DNA of 64,000 nucleotides, taken from the NCBI RefSeq assembly GCF_016900875.1, contig NZ_JAFEUM010000006.1:1-64000 (forward strand). Reading direction: 5' to 3'. The notes beneath the pieces are model-generated. The model had not been told where the DNA came from. It worked only from the letters and a program-made list of their open reading frames with translations, and made no database searches. Every line of letters starts with the position of its first letter. The stretch's first letter is position 1. The translations under genes and the position numbers were made by a program. Below are positions 46,454-57,210 of this stretch, piece after piece. This DNA comes from Vibrio ulleungensis (GTDB lineage: Bacteria > Pseudomonadota > Gammaproteobacteria > Enterobacterales > Vibrionaceae).

Positions 46454-47098
46454 ATGAAAAAAATACTAATAGGATTGCTAATTCTGCTGTTTATTGCCGG
46501 CGGTGCGGGCGCGGTTTACTATTTTTTCTTTTATCAGAATCCATCTGAAAGCGACGAAGCCGATGAGCCGATGGTTGAGGTGTCTGAGTCAGCCGCATTT
46601 GAGGAAGATCTACAACCTATCCCATTTACTGAATACTTTGTTATTTCTCCTGGCGTTGAGGTGTTTGCTAAACCGACCTTTGAGTCTCAAGTGGTCGGTA
46701 AAACCGAGTTGCGTGAAGTGGTAAAGGTTTATGAAGAGCGCAATCGATGGTCTCGAGTGCAGTCATGGGTGAATGAAACCACCGGTAAAAGCCAATGGAT
46801 TTACAATGAGCATTTATCGTTGGAAAACCCAGGCGACACTGTTCAAGAACGCTATCGAGACATAAAGCAATTGATTGTACGTACCGATGATTTTGAGCAG
46901 AATGAAGCGCGTTTTATTGAACTTACCGATCAAGTTTTACAGTCTCAGCAGTGCAGCCAAAGCGACTTAGAGCAGCTTCAAGGTTGGATTCGATCTTTCA
47001 ATTATCCTGACGAGCCCATCTATTACAGCTATTGCGGCGGGTTAGACGTGGAAGACAAGCTCTACATTAACCTCGATAATGGCGATATATTTCGCTAA
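46454..47098 (+). CDS. Membrane-anchored protein with SH3-like domain
   Basis: The 214-aa product has one N-terminal membrane segment (about 3-27), an acidic linker (about 31-55), and an SH3-like stretch (about 62-118) with VEVFAKPTFESQVVGK and RNRWSRVQSW, which resembles bacterial SH3 domains of cell-wall proteins. The C-terminal part has two cysteines and no match I recognise. It likely faces the periplasm. Confidence 0.65.
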   Translation: MKKILIGLLILLFIAGGAGAVYYFFFYQNPSESDEADEPMVEVSESAAFEEDLQPIPFTEYFVISPGVEVFAKPTFESQVVGKTELREVVKVYEERNRWSRVQSWVNETTGKSQWIYNEHLSLENPGDTVQERYRDIKQLIVRTDDFEQNEARFIELTDQVLQSQQCSQSDLEQLQGWIRSFNYPDEPIYYSYCGGLDVEDKLYINLDNGDIFR

Positions 47099-47104
47099 AC
47101 CGTA

Positions 47105-47992
47105 TTAAGCGGCTCGTTTTTTGGGTAACTGCTGAATGACTAAACCGGCGATAATTAACGCCAAACCTACCACTGTGGCAGGGTGAATGGCTTCACCTAT
47201 GATTGTGGCTAGCAGCATTAACGAGATAAACGGCGAAATAAATATCAGGTTGCTGATCCGCGCCGTGTTATTGGTTAGTTTCATTGCGCTTACCCAAAGC
47301 ACAAAAGTGATCCCCATTTCAAACAGGCCTACATAGCTCACGGCAAGCCACGCTGAAGGCAGCGATGGCCAACCTAACCCTTCTATCCAAGCCAATGCAA
47401 ATGCGATAGGTAGCGCCACTAAAAAGCCCAATAAAACGCCCACAACGGGGTCAGACTTGTTCTTGGTGTTCAGTATCCAATAACCAGCCCATAACAGTGT
47501 GGATAACAGCGCTAACCCCACTCCCGTTGGGCTATCAAATTGCAGACTCAATACATCCCCTTGGGTGGCAATCACCAAAACGCCGAGATAGCCAAACGCA
47601 CAGGCAACCCAGTCTTGCGCTCGAATTTTTTGCTTCAAAAAAACAGCCGCCATTAACGTGAGTGTGATTGCCCAACTGTAATTGATTGGCTGAGCTTGTG
47701 AAGCGGGTAATAATTCATAGGCCTTGAACAAAATGAGGTAGTAACACAATGGGTTTATGAGCCCGAGCAACAAAAAGTAGAGCGGATTAGCCACAAAGGT
47801 TTTACCAATTAAAGACAGCTTTCCTTGCCACGCACAAACCCCTAAAAGAGACACTGCAGACACAAAACTGGCTGCGGCGACCATTTGAGTCGGTGAAAAG
47901 TGTGAGAGGGTAATTTTGAATGCAGTGGCGACAGTAGACCATAAAAGGACCGCGGCAATAGCGTACACAAAGGCGCGTTGCTCGTTTTTCAT
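47105..47992 (-). CDS. DMT-superfamily (EamA) transporter
   Basis: The 295-aa protein has ten hydrophobic segments arranged as two EamA repeats, with AVLLWSTVATAFKI at the N-terminal repeat start. Members export or import amino acids, nucleosides or other metabolites, and the substrate cannot be assigned here. It converges on the SH3-like gene with a 6-nt gap and is divergent from rmuC. Confidence 0.88.
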   Translation of the reverse strand: MKNEQRAFVYAIAAVLLWSTVATAFKITLSHFSPTQMVAAASFVSAVSLLGVCAWQGKLSLIGKTFVANPLYFLLLGLINPLCYYLILFKAYELLPASQAQPINYSWAITLTLMAAVFLKQKIRAQDWVACAFGYLGVLVIATQGDVLSLQFDSPTGVGLALLSTLLWAGYWILNTKNKSDPVVGVLLGFLVALPIAFALAWIEGLGWPSLPSAWLAVSYVGLFEMGITFVLWVSAMKLTNNTARISNLIFISPFISLMLLATIIGEAIHPATVVGLALIIAGLVIQQLPKKRAA

Positions 47993-48083
47993 TAAATCGC
48001 TCTCTTAAGTCTGGACATTTATCCAGTGGTTTTATTAGGATGGCACACACTCACGAATTTTACCCCCAATATTGAGAAATGCC

Positions 48084-49556
48084 ATGGACTTCCTACTGTT
48101 ATATCAAAATGAATTAGCCGCCAGCGCGGGCGGACTCATCGCCGGCTTTGCGGTAATGGCACTATGGATGAAAGTGAAACATAAAAGAGAGCTCGCGCAG
48201 ACGCTACATGATCACCAATTACACGTTCAGACGATTGAAGCTGAGCTTCATCAGATGGATGAAGCAAAAGATCTCGATGCAGGCCAAATCAAAACCCTGC
48301 ATGGGCAAGTGATGGGTTACGAACAGCAGGTAAAGTACCTTGAGCTGGAACAGCAGCGTGCTGTTGAGCTTTCACAAAAGCTAGAGAGCAGCGAACAGCA
48401 ATTAGCAGAAGCCAGAGCGCAGCTTCGTGAACAGCACGCAAGCTTTGAGGCGCAGCTTCACGCGAGTCGAGATAAGCTGCAATTGCTAGAGCAAGCAGAA
48501 ACTATCTTAAAGCAGCAGTTCGAGCAGATCGCCAATCAACTGTTTGAAACCAAAACCGCCAAAGTGGATCAGCAGAATAAGCAAAGCCTTGCAGCATTGC
48601 TTGGGCCGCTCTCTGTGCAAATTGAATCGTTTAAAAAACAGTTTAATGACGGTGTTCAAGCGGAGGCAAAAGAGCGTCATACCCTCACTCATGAAATTAC
48701 CAAACTTCAACAGTTAAACTCGCAAATGGCACAAGAGGCGCTGAACTTGACCAATGCGCTTAAGGGCGACAACAAGCAGCAAGGTAACTGGGGAGAGGTG
48801 GTGCTGGCTCGAGTGCTGGCGGAGTCTGGGTTGCGAGAAGGGCACGAATACCACACCCAAGTCAGCTTGCAAGATGAGGCGGGTAAGCGATTGCAACCGG
48901 ATGTGGTGGTTTCGCTACCTGGTGATAAGCAGGTGATCATCGACTCTAAGATGGCGTTGGTGGCCTTTGAGCGTTACTTTAACGCTGAGCAAGAAGCGCA
49001 AAAGAGCGTGGCACTTAGCGAACATATACAAGCATTGCGCGCGCATATTAAAGGGTTGAGCCGTAAGGATTACCACAAGCTCAATGGCGTAAAAAGTTTG
49101 GACTATGTACTGATGTTTATACCGGTCGAGCCTGCATTCCAGCTTGCCGTTGAGAAAGATCCTAGTTTGGTCGCCTATGCTATGGAACACAATATTCTGT
49201 TGGTTAGCCCAACCACGTTATTGGTGGCGCTGCGCACCATCGATAACTTATGGCGCAACGAGCGTCAGAATCAAAATGCCGCTTTAATCGCCGAAAAAGC
49301 CAGTAAGCTTTACGATAAATTGCGTTTGTTTGTCGACGACATGGAAGGGGTTGGTGCTGCACTAGATAGAGCAAAAGCGCAGCATGAAGGCGCAATGAAC
49401 AAATTGGCCACCGGCCGAGGAAATATGATTCGCCAAGCCGAGAGCTTCAAAGAGTTAGGTGTTGAGACGAAGCGACCTATCTCACCAAAATTGAGCGAAT
49501 TGGCACAAAATGAGTTATCGCTACAAAGACAAGCGCCAGAGGATACAGTAAACTAA
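48084..49556 (+). CDS. rmuC: RmuC-family protein
   Basis: RmuC limits recombination at inverted repeats and has a predicted nuclease-like domain. The 490-aa protein has one N-terminal membrane segment, a long coiled coil (about 35-150), and the RmuC domain with QGNWGEVVLARVLAESGL, VIIDSKMAL and VLMFIPVEPAF. I use ATG 48084 (MDFLLLYQNEL). A TTG 12 nt earlier is also in frame. No strong ribosome site precedes either. Confidence 0.93.
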   Translation: MDFLLLYQNELAASAGGLIAGFAVMALWMKVKHKRELAQTLHDHQLHVQTIEAELHQMDEAKDLDAGQIKTLHGQVMGYEQQVKYLELEQQRAVELSQKLESSEQQLAEARAQLREQHASFEAQLHASRDKLQLLEQAETILKQQFEQIANQLFETKTAKVDQQNKQSLAALLGPLSVQIESFKKQFNDGVQAEAKERHTLTHEITKLQQLNSQMAQEALNLTNALKGDNKQQGNWGEVVLARVLAESGLREGHEYHTQVSLQDEAGKRLQPDVVVSLPGDKQVIIDSKMALVAFERYFNAEQEAQKSVALSEHIQALRAHIKGLSRKDYHKLNGVKSLDYVLMFIPVEPAFQLAVEKDPSLVAYAMEHNILLVSPTTLLVALRTIDNLWRNERQNQNAALIAEKASKLYDKLRLFVDDMEGVGAALDRAKAQHEGAMNKLATGRGNMIRQAESFKELGVETKRPISPKLSELAQNELSLQRQAPEDTVN

Positions 49557-49644
49557 CCGCTTGCAAGCCGCCTAGTGCCTGTCACACTTTAGGTGAGGCA
49601 GTTAAATCGGCCCAATATGGGACGCCCTGTAGTAGAGATATAAG

Positions 49645-50424
49645 ATGGAACTGAATGTGAATCAAGCCAGCGACCAAACCCAAACAGACACCACTCACTT
49701 TGGTTTCGAGACCGTTTCGACCGAAGAAAAAGTGCATAAAGTGGCCGAAGTGTTTCATTCGGTAGCGGCTAAATACGACATTATGAACGATCTTATGTCG
49801 GGTGGCGTTCACCGTTTATGGAAGCGCTTTACGATAGATTGCAGTGGTGCTCGCCCAGGACAGCGCATTCTTGACCTAGGTGGTGGTACGGGTGACTTAA
49901 CCGCCAAATTTTCTCGAATAGTCGGTGATAACGGCCATGTTATTTTGGCTGACATCAACAACTCAATGCTCAATGTAGGCCGTGACAAGCTGCGCGACAC
50001 GGGCATTGTGGGTAATGTCCATTATGTGCAAGCCAATGCCGAAGAGTTGCCATTTCCAGACAATTACTTTGACTGTATTACCATCAGTTTTTGTCTTCGC
50101 AATGTCACCGATAAAGACAAGGCTTTGCAGTCTATGTTCCGAGTGCTGAAACCGGGTGGTCGTTTGCTCGTACTCGAGTTTTCAAAGCCAATTTTAGAGC
50201 CGTTGTCTAAAATCTACGATAATTACTCGTTCCATATTTTGCCTAAAATGGGTGAGCTGATTGCGAACGATGCCGACAGCTACCGCTACTTGGCCGAGTC
50301 CATCCGTATGCACCCTGATCAAGATACCTTAGAAGGGATGATGCAGCAGGCGGGATTTGAACAAACCAAATACTACAATTTAACCGGTGGCATTGTTGCT
50401 CTTCACCGTGGCTACAAGTTTTAA
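49645..50424 (+). CDS. ubiE: Ubiquinone/menaquinone C-methyltransferase
   Basis: UbiE adds the C-methyl group in both ubiquinone and menaquinone synthesis. The 259-aa protein has [18 protein letters not shown], the SAM motif [11 protein letters not shown], and [13 protein letters not shown] with [17 protein letters not shown]. It starts a ubiE-ubiJ-ubiB set with gaps of 15 and -4 nt. Confidence 0.97.
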   Translation: MELNVNQASDQTQTDTTHFGFETVSTEEKVHKVAEVFHSVAAKYDIMNDLMSGGVHRLWKRFTIDCSGARPGQRILDLGGGTGDLTAKFSRIVGDNGHVILADINNSMLNVGRDKLRDTGIVGNVHYVQANAEELPFPDNYFDCITISFCLRNVTDKDKALQSMFRVLKPGGRLLVLEFSKPILEPLSKIYDNYSFHILPKMGELIANDADSYRYLAESIRMHPDQDTLEGMMQQAGFEQTKYYNLTGGIVALHRGYKF

Positions 50425-50439
50425 TTACAGGAGTCATGG

Positions 50440-51075
50440 ATGTCGATCCAACGTGAGCTAGACGCAATGGTGACGGCGGTTATAGAAACCGGATTAAACC
50501 TAGTCATTAAGCAGCAGTCAGACGCGCAAATCAGTCTGACTCGCCTTAAAGGTAAGGTGCTCAAGTTACACCTGCAAGAAATCAACAAATCGCTCTATTT
50601 TGTGTTCAGTCAGCAAGTCGATGTATTGGCTCAATTTGAAGGTGAGGCAGATTGCTCGCTAGGGCTCTCGGTCAGCACTTTGGGGTTAATCAGAGATAAA
50701 GCTCAGCTGACACAACTGATCAAGCAAGACAAACTGACCTTAGAAGGTGATCTTGCGGTAGCGCAAGCTTTCGCTCAATTGCTGCAAGACAGTAAGCCCG
50801 ATGTCGAAGAGTGGATGTCTAAGTACACAGGCGATATTGTTGCTCATACTGTCGTGTCTAGCGCAAAGGGAGCCGCTGCATTTGTTGTCGACCGCGCGAA
50901 GCGCAGTCAACGCCATGTTGGATTAGCGATTACCGAAGAGTGGAAAATCGCACCTCCAGCGCTAGAGCTTGCCTATTTTTGCGATCAGGTGGATGCCACT
51001 CACCAACAAATGGTGCAGCTAGAACAACGCTTACAAAGACTCAGTGACAGTGTTAGTGCTAAGGACGCCTCATGA
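50440..51075 (+). CDS. ubiJ: UbiJ, SCP2-domain ubiquinone biosynthesis accessory factor
   Basis: UbiJ is a lipid-binding component of the soluble Ubi metabolon. The 211-aa protein has an N-terminal SCP2-like domain (about 20-110) and a C-terminal helix with coiled-coil character (about 180-205). It lies between ubiE and ubiB and overlaps ubiB by 4 nt (ATGA), as in E. coli. Confidence 0.93.
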   Translation: MSIQRELDAMVTAVIETGLNLVIKQQSDAQISLTRLKGKVLKLHLQEINKSLYFVFSQQVDVLAQFEGEADCSLGLSVSTLGLIRDKAQLTQLIKQDKLTLEGDLAVAQAFAQLLQDSKPDVEEWMSKYTGDIVAHTVVSSAKGAAAFVVDRAKRSQRHVGLAITEEWKIAPPALELAYFCDQVDATHQQMVQLEQRLQRLSDSVSAKDAS

Positions 51076-52706
51076 CGCCAACAGAGTTGCGCCGCTTATA
51101 TCGCATCATTAAGTGTTTACTCAATTACGGTATTGATGAGCTCTCCCCTGATCACAAACTGACTCGACTCCCAAACCTCGCGCGAAAGTCTCTGTTTTGG
51201 CTCAATAACAAACATAAAGATAAAGTCCTGGGCGAGCGGTTACGACTTGCACTGCAAGAACTGGGTCCAGTGTGGATTAAGTTTGGCCAGATGATGTCAA
51301 CACGTCGCGACCTGTTTCCTCCTCACATTGCGGACGAATTGGCTTTGTTGCAAGACCAAGTCGCGCCGTTTGATGGTGTGTTGGCCAAGCAGCAGATGGA
51401 AGAAGCGCTGGGTGGTGCGATAGAGACGTGGTTTGATGACTTCGATATTGAGCCGTTAGCGTCAGCGTCCATTGCTCAAGTGCATACCGCTCGAGTTAAG
51501 CAAACCGGACAAGAAATTGTTCTGAAGGTGATCCGCCCAGACATTCGTCCAGTGATTGATGCCGACATAAAGTTGATGTATCGCTTGGCAAAAATGGTAG
51601 CGAAAATACCAGAGGCTGCTCGTCTAAAGCCTGTGGAAGTGGTCCGTGAATACGAAAAAACATTGCTCGATGAGCTCGACCTGCGCAGAGAAGCGGCGAA
51701 TGCCATTCAACTAAGACGCAACTTTGAAGGCAGCGAAGAGCTGTATGTTCCCGAAGTGCTGCCTGATTTTAGCAGTGAAACCTTAATGGTTTCAGAACGT
51801 ATCTACGGCATTCAGGTGTCAGACATTGAAACCTTGCAATCCAACGGCACCAATATGAAGTTGTTGGCGGAACGTGGTGTCAGTGTTTTCTTCACTCAGG
51901 TGTTTAGAGACAGCTTTTTCCATGCTGACATGCATCCAGGAAACGTGTTTGTAAAACCAGAGCACCCTGAAAACCCTATGTGGATCGGTTTGGATTGTGG
52001 AATTGTAGGGACGCTGAATACTGAGGATAAGCGGTACCTAGCCGAAAACTTCTTGGCATTTTTCAATCGTGATTACCAACAAGTTGCTCAGCTACATGTG
52101 GATTCTGGTTGGGTGCCTGCCGACACCAATGTGCAAGAGTTTGAGTTTGCTATCCGCATGGTGTGTGAGCCTATTTTTGCGAAGCCTCTGTGCGAAATTT
52201 CTTTTGGTCACGTGCTGCTCAATTTGTTTAACACCGCAAGGCGCTTCAATATGGAAGTGCAGCCTCAGCTCGTTTTGTTGCAAAAGACGCTGCTGTATAT
52301 CGAAGGCCTTGGACGGCAGCTCTATCCACAGTTGGATTTGTGGGACACCGCGAAGCCATTCTTAGAGCAGTGGATGAAGCAACAGCTCGGCCCGCAGGCG
52401 GTGATAAACGCGGTAAAAGAAAAAGCGCCTTTCTGGGCAGAGCGATTACCAGAGTTTCCAGAGTTGGTGTACGACAATTTAACGCAGATGAAACGTTTCT
52501 CTGGCAATGTAGAGCGTTTCTACAGTAATTATCATCAAACCAAGCAAAGACACGCGAAAGGGCAATTTTTATTTGGTGTTGGTGCGACTTTAATCGTATG
52601 CTCTAGCATACTTTTTATAGGAAATTTCGAATCATTAGCGTACATAAGCGCTGGTGGTGGTAGCGTATGTTGGCTGAGCAGTTGGCTAACCTATCGCAAA
52701 AGATAA
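51072..52706 (+). CDS. ubiB: UbiB, atypical kinase/ATPase for ubiquinone synthesis
   Basis: The 544-aa protein belongs to the ABC1/ADCK family. It has the KxGQ motif in [15 protein letters not shown], the Ala-rich loop SASIAQVH, the invariant Lys in IVLKVI, and catalytic HADMHPGN and GLDCG. Two C-terminal membrane spans (about 500-540) anchor it. UbiB is thought to extract ubiquinone precursors from the membrane with its ATPase activity. Confidence 0.97.
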   Translation: MTPTELRRLYRIIKCLLNYGIDELSPDHKLTRLPNLARKSLFWLNNKHKDKVLGERLRLALQELGPVWIKFGQMMSTRRDLFPPHIADELALLQDQVAPFDGVLAKQQMEEALGGAIETWFDDFDIEPLASASIAQVHTARVKQTGQEIVLKVIRPDIRPVIDADIKLMYRLAKMVAKIPEAARLKPVEVVREYEKTLLDELDLRREAANAIQLRRNFEGSEELYVPEVLPDFSSETLMVSERIYGIQVSDIETLQSNGTNMKLLAERGVSVFFTQVFRDSFFHADMHPGNVFVKPEHPENPMWIGLDCGIVGTLNTEDKRYLAENFLAFFNRDYQQVAQLHVDSGWVPADTNVQEFEFAIRMVCEPIFAKPLCEISFGHVLLNLFNTARRFNMEVQPQLVLLQKTLLYIEGLGRQLYPQLDLWDTAKPFLEQWMKQQLGPQAVINAVKEKAPFWAERLPEFPELVYDNLTQMKRFSGNVERFYSNYHQTKQRHAKGQFLFGVGATLIVCSSILFIGNFESLAYISAGGGSVCWLSSWLTYRKR

Positions 52707-52724
52707 GGTATAGAGGAAATTATC

Positions 52725-52967
52725 ATGGGTATTAGTTGGCCGCAGTTGTTGATCATAGCAGTGATTGTGATTTTGTTGTTCGGAACCAAAAAGCTCAGAA
52801 ACATCGGTGGTGATCTCGGTTCAGCAGTAAAAGGCTTTAAAAAAGCGATGTCGGATGACGAGACTAAACCAGCATCTAAAGACGCGGACTTCGATAAGAA
52901 TATCGAGCATAAAGAGTCTGCTACCGCTGAAGACCTCGAAAAAGAAAAGCAAAAAGAGCAGGGATAA
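52725..52967 (+). CDS. tatA: Twin-arginine translocase subunit TatA
   Basis: The 80-aa protein has one N-terminal span ([16 protein letters not shown]), the [14 protein letters not shown] hinge and amphipathic helix, and an acidic tail. TatA oligomers form the transport pore for folded proteins. GAGGAAATT lies before the ATG, and tatB follows 3 nt after the stop. Confidence 0.97.
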   Translation: MGISWPQLLIIAVIVILLFGTKKLRNIGGDLGSAVKGFKKAMSDDETKPASKDADFDKNIEHKESATAEDLEKEKQKEQG

Positions 52968-52970
52968 TCT

Positions 52971-53378
52971 GTGTTTGACGTAGGCTTTTGGGAACTGATC
53001 TTAATCTCTATTTTGGGCTTAGTGGTATTGGGGCCGGAACGACTTCCGGTCGCTATTCGCTCGGTGATGAAATTCATCAACTCGGCCAAATCTATGGCCA
53101 ATAACGTAAAAGATGAATTAAATCATGAACTCAAAGTGCAAGAGATGCACGATAACCTAAAAAAAGCCGAAAAAATGGGGATGGAAGAGCTCGACCCAGA
53201 GTTGCGTCGTTCTGTTGAAGAGTTAAAGGCGGCAGCACAATCTGTGACGAGACCATATGCGGACAAATCTGAGTCATCAGCGTCGTCACCAGCATCGTCT
53301 TCATCAGAGACACAATCTCAAAGCAGTACGTCTGCAGCCAGTCAGGTAAAGCCTGACTCAGCGGCAAAAACAGACTAG
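52971..53378 (+). CDS. tatB: Twin-arginine translocase subunit TatB
   Basis: The 135-aa protein begins [20 protein letters not shown] with a GTG start and has the [10 protein letters not shown] hinge, an amphipathic helix and a Ser/Ala-rich tail. TatB forms the receptor complex with TatC. It lies between tatA and tatC, 27 nt before tatC. Confidence 0.97.
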   Translation: MFDVGFWELILISILGLVVLGPERLPVAIRSVMKFINSAKSMANNVKDELNHELKVQEMHDNLKKAEKMGMEELDPELRRSVEELKAAAQSVTRPYADKSESSASSPASSSSETQSQSSTSAASQVKPDSAAKTD

Positions 53379-53405
53379 CGATACCTTCAAGGTTTTAAGA
53401 AAATT

Positions 53406-54155
53406 ATGTCAGCAAACGACTCTGTGGAAAACACTCAGCCGCTCATTAGCCATTTATTGGAGCTGCGTGATCGCTTGATAAAAGCGATTGCCGCAGTGTT
53501 AGTCGTGTTCATTGGACTGATTTACTTCTCCGGTGACATTTACGAATTTATTTCTAAGCCGCTAATTGACAGGTTGCCTGAAGGGGCAACGATGATTGCC
53601 ACCGATGTGGCTTCGCCCTTCTTCACGCCGTTAAAACTTACCCTTATTGCATCAGTGTTTGTTGCAGTGCCATTAATTTTGTACCAGGTCTGGGCCTTTG
53701 TTGCGCCGGCGTTGTACAAACACGAGAAAAAGCTAGTCATGCCACTTCTTTTCTCGAGTTCATTGCTATTTTATTGCGGTGTGGCGTTTGCTTACTTCGT
53801 GGTGTTTCCATTAGTGTTTGGCTTTTTTACCGCGATTTCGCTAGGTGGTGTCGAGTTTGCTACCGATATTGCCAGCTATCTGGACTTTGTGTTGGCGCTG
53901 TTTCTAGCGTTTGGTATCGCTTTTGAAGTGCCAGTAGCGATTATTTTGCTGTGTTGGACTGGGGCTACCGATGTCCCATCGTTAAAGAAAAAGCGCCCTT
54001 ATGTGGTCGTGGCTGCCTTTATCGTTGGCATGATGCTTACGCCGCCCGATGTCATTTCGCAAACGCTGTTAGCGGTACCGATGCTGATATTGTTTGAGGT
54101 CGGCCTGTTGTTTGCTCGCTTTTATACCAAGCCACAACAAGATGCCAAAGAGTAA
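53406..54155 (+). CDS. tatC: Twin-arginine translocase subunit TatC
   Basis: The 249-aa protein has six membrane segments and the conserved N-terminal [29 protein letters not shown] and GIAFEVPV stretches that bind the twin-arginine signal. It ends the tatABC operon at a strong terminator. Confidence 0.98.
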   Translation: MSANDSVENTQPLISHLLELRDRLIKAIAAVLVVFIGLIYFSGDIYEFISKPLIDRLPEGATMIATDVASPFFTPLKLTLIASVFVAVPLILYQVWAFVAPALYKHEKKLVMPLLFSSSLLFYCGVAFAYFVVFPLVFGFFTAISLGGVEFATDIASYLDFVLALFLAFGIAFEVPVAIILLCWTGATDVPSLKKKRPYVVVAAFIVGMMLTPPDVISQTLLAVPMLILFEVGLLFARFYTKPQQDAKE

Positions 54156-54171
54156 AGTGCATACGCATTAG

Positions 54172-54208
54172 AAAAAGGGCCATATCATTGAGTGATATGG
54201 CCCTTTTT
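54172..54208. terminator. Bidirectional terminator between tatC and tatD
   Basis: A 16-bp stem pairs 54172-54187 with 54193-54208 (AAAAAGGGCCATATCA type) around a 5-nt loop. A5 and T5 at the ends serve both convergent genes. Confidence 0.9.
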
Positions 54209-54213
54209 AATGT

Positions 54214-54981
54214 TTACAGCGAGAGGTTAAATAGACTCAGCGTATTTTGGGTTGTGATCGCATCTATGTCAGACACCGGTGTCTCACTCAGTTGAGCGAC
54301 TTTTTCTGCGACTAAACTGGTGAATGCGGGTTCATTTCGCTTACCTCTGTGAGGCACAGGCGCCAGATAAGGGCAGTCCGTTTCTAGGATGACCCATTGC
54401 ATGTCGAGGTGAGGGATCACCACATCCATACCACCATTTTTGAACGTTGATACGCCGCCAAGCCCTAAATGAAACCCTACATCGTTTATCGCTTTTGCTT
54501 CATCCAACGTGCCACCAAAGCAGTGGAACACACCACGCAGTGAACCGTCTTGTTCCGCGTTAAGCAAGGCGAGTGTTTCTTCAATCGAATCACGAGTATG
54601 GATGACGACCGGCAAATCACGCTGTTTTGCCCAGTTCAGTTGCGTTGTAAAGGCGCGTTCTTGTTCGCGGCGAAACGTTTTGTCCCAATAGAGATCAATA
54701 CCAATCTCACCCACAGCAATAAACTCTCTTTTGTCAAACCATGACTCTATGGTCTTCAATGTTTGGTCTACATTGCCATCGACGTAGCATGGGTGCAGCC
54801 CCATCATTGCATGACACACATCGGGATACGCCGCTTCCGTTTCGAGCATGGGTGAAATGGAGTCTAGGTCGATGTTGGGTAATAGAATTTTTTGAATGCC
54901 TTGCGCTTTGGCCCGCGCCACCACGTCGTCTCGGTCGGCGTCAAACTCAGTAGCATAAATATGGGCGTGTGAATCAATCAT
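54214..54981 (-). CDS. tatD: TatD family metal-dependent DNase
   Basis: The 255-aa TIM-barrel hydrolase starts at MIDSHAHIYATEFD (ATG 54981), with metal ligands in DSHAHIY, GEIGIDLYW, VIHTRD, FHCFGG and ETDCPYL. TatD is a 3'-5' exonuclease and, despite its name, is not part of the translocase. It is convergent with tatC. In-frame codons upstream of this start have no family similarity. Confidence 0.95.
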   Translation of the reverse strand: MIDSHAHIYATEFDADRDDVVARAKAQGIQKILLPNIDLDSISPMLETEAAYPDVCHAMMGLHPCYVDGNVDQTLKTIESWFDKREFIAVGEIGIDLYWDKTFRREQERAFTTQLNWAKQRDLPVVIHTRDSIEETLALLNAEQDGSLRGVFHCFGGTLDEAKAINDVGFHLGLGGVSTFKNGGMDVVIPHLDMQWVILETDCPYLAPVPHRGKRNEPAFTSLVAEKVAQLSETPVSDIDAITTQNTLSLFNLSL

Positions 54982-55141
54982 AGCCGTCTCATTGGTTCTG
55001 TTATGGAGCAATTATACCCTAGTATGGCAAGCCGGCTAATAGGGGATTTGTTTGGGCGCACAAGTTGCCTATTCCGATCAGCTTTTTGCCCTTTTTCGAA
55101 GCTCTCTACATTAAGCAGTGGTATGATGCAGGCAGTGTTAA

Positions 55142-56182
<1,041 letters not shown>

Positions 56183-56184
56183 GC

Positions 56185-56622
56185 ATGAGTCACTTAGAGA
56201 TTCGAAGCGCCTCTATCGAAGAGGCGCTACCTGTACTGCAAGCCATCCCAGAATTTGCTTCTCCTGTCACCCATAGTGATGTGATCGCTCGACTAGACGG
56301 CAAGCGCTCACTCATTTTGATCGCGTTTGTTGATGGTCAAGCGGCTGGCATAAAGATAGGGTACGAGCAAAGTAGCCAGCAGTTTTACAGCTGGCTAGGC
56401 GGCGTTCTGCCCTCTGCAAGAGGGTATGGTGTCGCACAGGCTCTTCTTAATGAGCAAGAAAAGTGGGCTAAGCAGCAAGGTTACCAGTCTATTAACGTTA
56501 AGACGCGTAATCAGTTTCCTCAAATGATTCATATGCTAGTGAAAAATCGATACCTCATTGTGGCTACCGAACCGTACCCTAACTCATTGGAAAACAGGAT
56601 CTATTTTCAAAAAACTATTTAG
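56185..56622 (+). CDS. GNAT-family N-acetyltransferase
   Basis: The 145-aa protein has the acetyl-CoA fold, with LGGVLPSARGYGVAQALL in the motif A position (R/Q-x-x-G-x-G/A, here RGYGVA) and NVKTRNQFPQM and NRYLIVATEP after it. The substrate is unknown. It follows hemB by 2 nt, so it is probably cotranscribed with it. Confidence 0.88.
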   Translation: MSHLEIRSASIEEALPVLQAIPEFASPVTHSDVIARLDGKRSLILIAFVDGQAAGIKIGYEQSSQQFYSWLGGVLPSARGYGVAQALLNEQEKWAKQQGYQSINVKTRNQFPQMIHMLVKNRYLIVATEPYPNSLENRIYFQKTI

Positions 56623-56701
56623 TTTTCCCTCTCGCAATGCCGCGTCCTCATCCTCTCTAGCTCTAGCGGCAAAAATATTTGAACAATTTGTCACCACAGG
56701 G

Positions 56702-56729
56702 TTGACATGATAATGAGAATTGTTATTAT
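56702..56729 (+). promoter_or_regulatory. Promoter of RyhB with overlapping Fur box
   Basis: TTGACA (56702-56707) and TATTAT (56724-56729) are 16 nt apart. A Fur box at 56709-56727 matches the 19-bp consensus at 15 positions and fills the spacer, so Fur-Fe should block it when iron is plentiful. Confidence 0.85.
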
Positions 56730-56735
56730 TTGCAT

Positions 56736-56856
56736 CGAGGCTTTGGTGAACGCACTTGCACGTGACTTTTCACCAAATCATTCACGATGCTTCCAGTTTG
56801 AGCTCTTACATTGAGCCGCTATTTACGGTGATCGGTTTTCGGTCACCGTTTTTCTT
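56736..56856 (+). ncRNA. ryhB: RyhB, iron-responsive small RNA
   Basis: Right after the Fur-controlled promoter comes an 8-bp hairpin (TTTGGTGA 56742-56749 with TCACCAAA 56770-56777), then TTCACGATGCTTCCAGT, which resembles the RyhB seed region CACATTGCTTCCAGT, and a terminator (ACGGTGA 56825-56831 with TCACCGT 56843-56849, then T5). RyhB shuts down iron-using mRNAs when iron is scarce. In Vibrio it is encoded beside polA, as here. The 5' end is inferred from the -10 box. Confidence 0.85.
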
Positions 56857-57210
56857 TTCTTGAGTCCGGTCACGAACTTTTTCTTCCTTTAAATCATCAT
56901 CTTGATCCGTATCTAAAACTTTTTTCCACATGCTTCGATCATTTGGGGATCTGCCTGTGTGTTTGAATTTTTATTTTAAGTTATTGTTATTAATGCCTTT
57001 TGTAGGGTTTGCCATTTTTAATAATGGTGACGATCTATCGGTTGCCACTTTTTGCTAACAAAGTTATCCACAGTGGACGAGTGGGGTCAGTTCACGGTTT
57101 TGTTTTTTGGTGATGAAAAATAGGGCGCTTAATTCAATTGAGATAGCCAGCAACCGCAACTCGTGGCATCCTTTAGCGCTACAGTAAATGACGACACGGA
57201 AAATAGTGCT
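56857..57210. other. RyhB-polA intergenic region
   Basis: This region contains a perfect DnaA box, TTATCCACA (57064-57072), about 140 bp before polA. A single such box is expected by chance about once in 130 kb of one strand, so it means little alone. I see no other gene. Confidence 0.4.
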
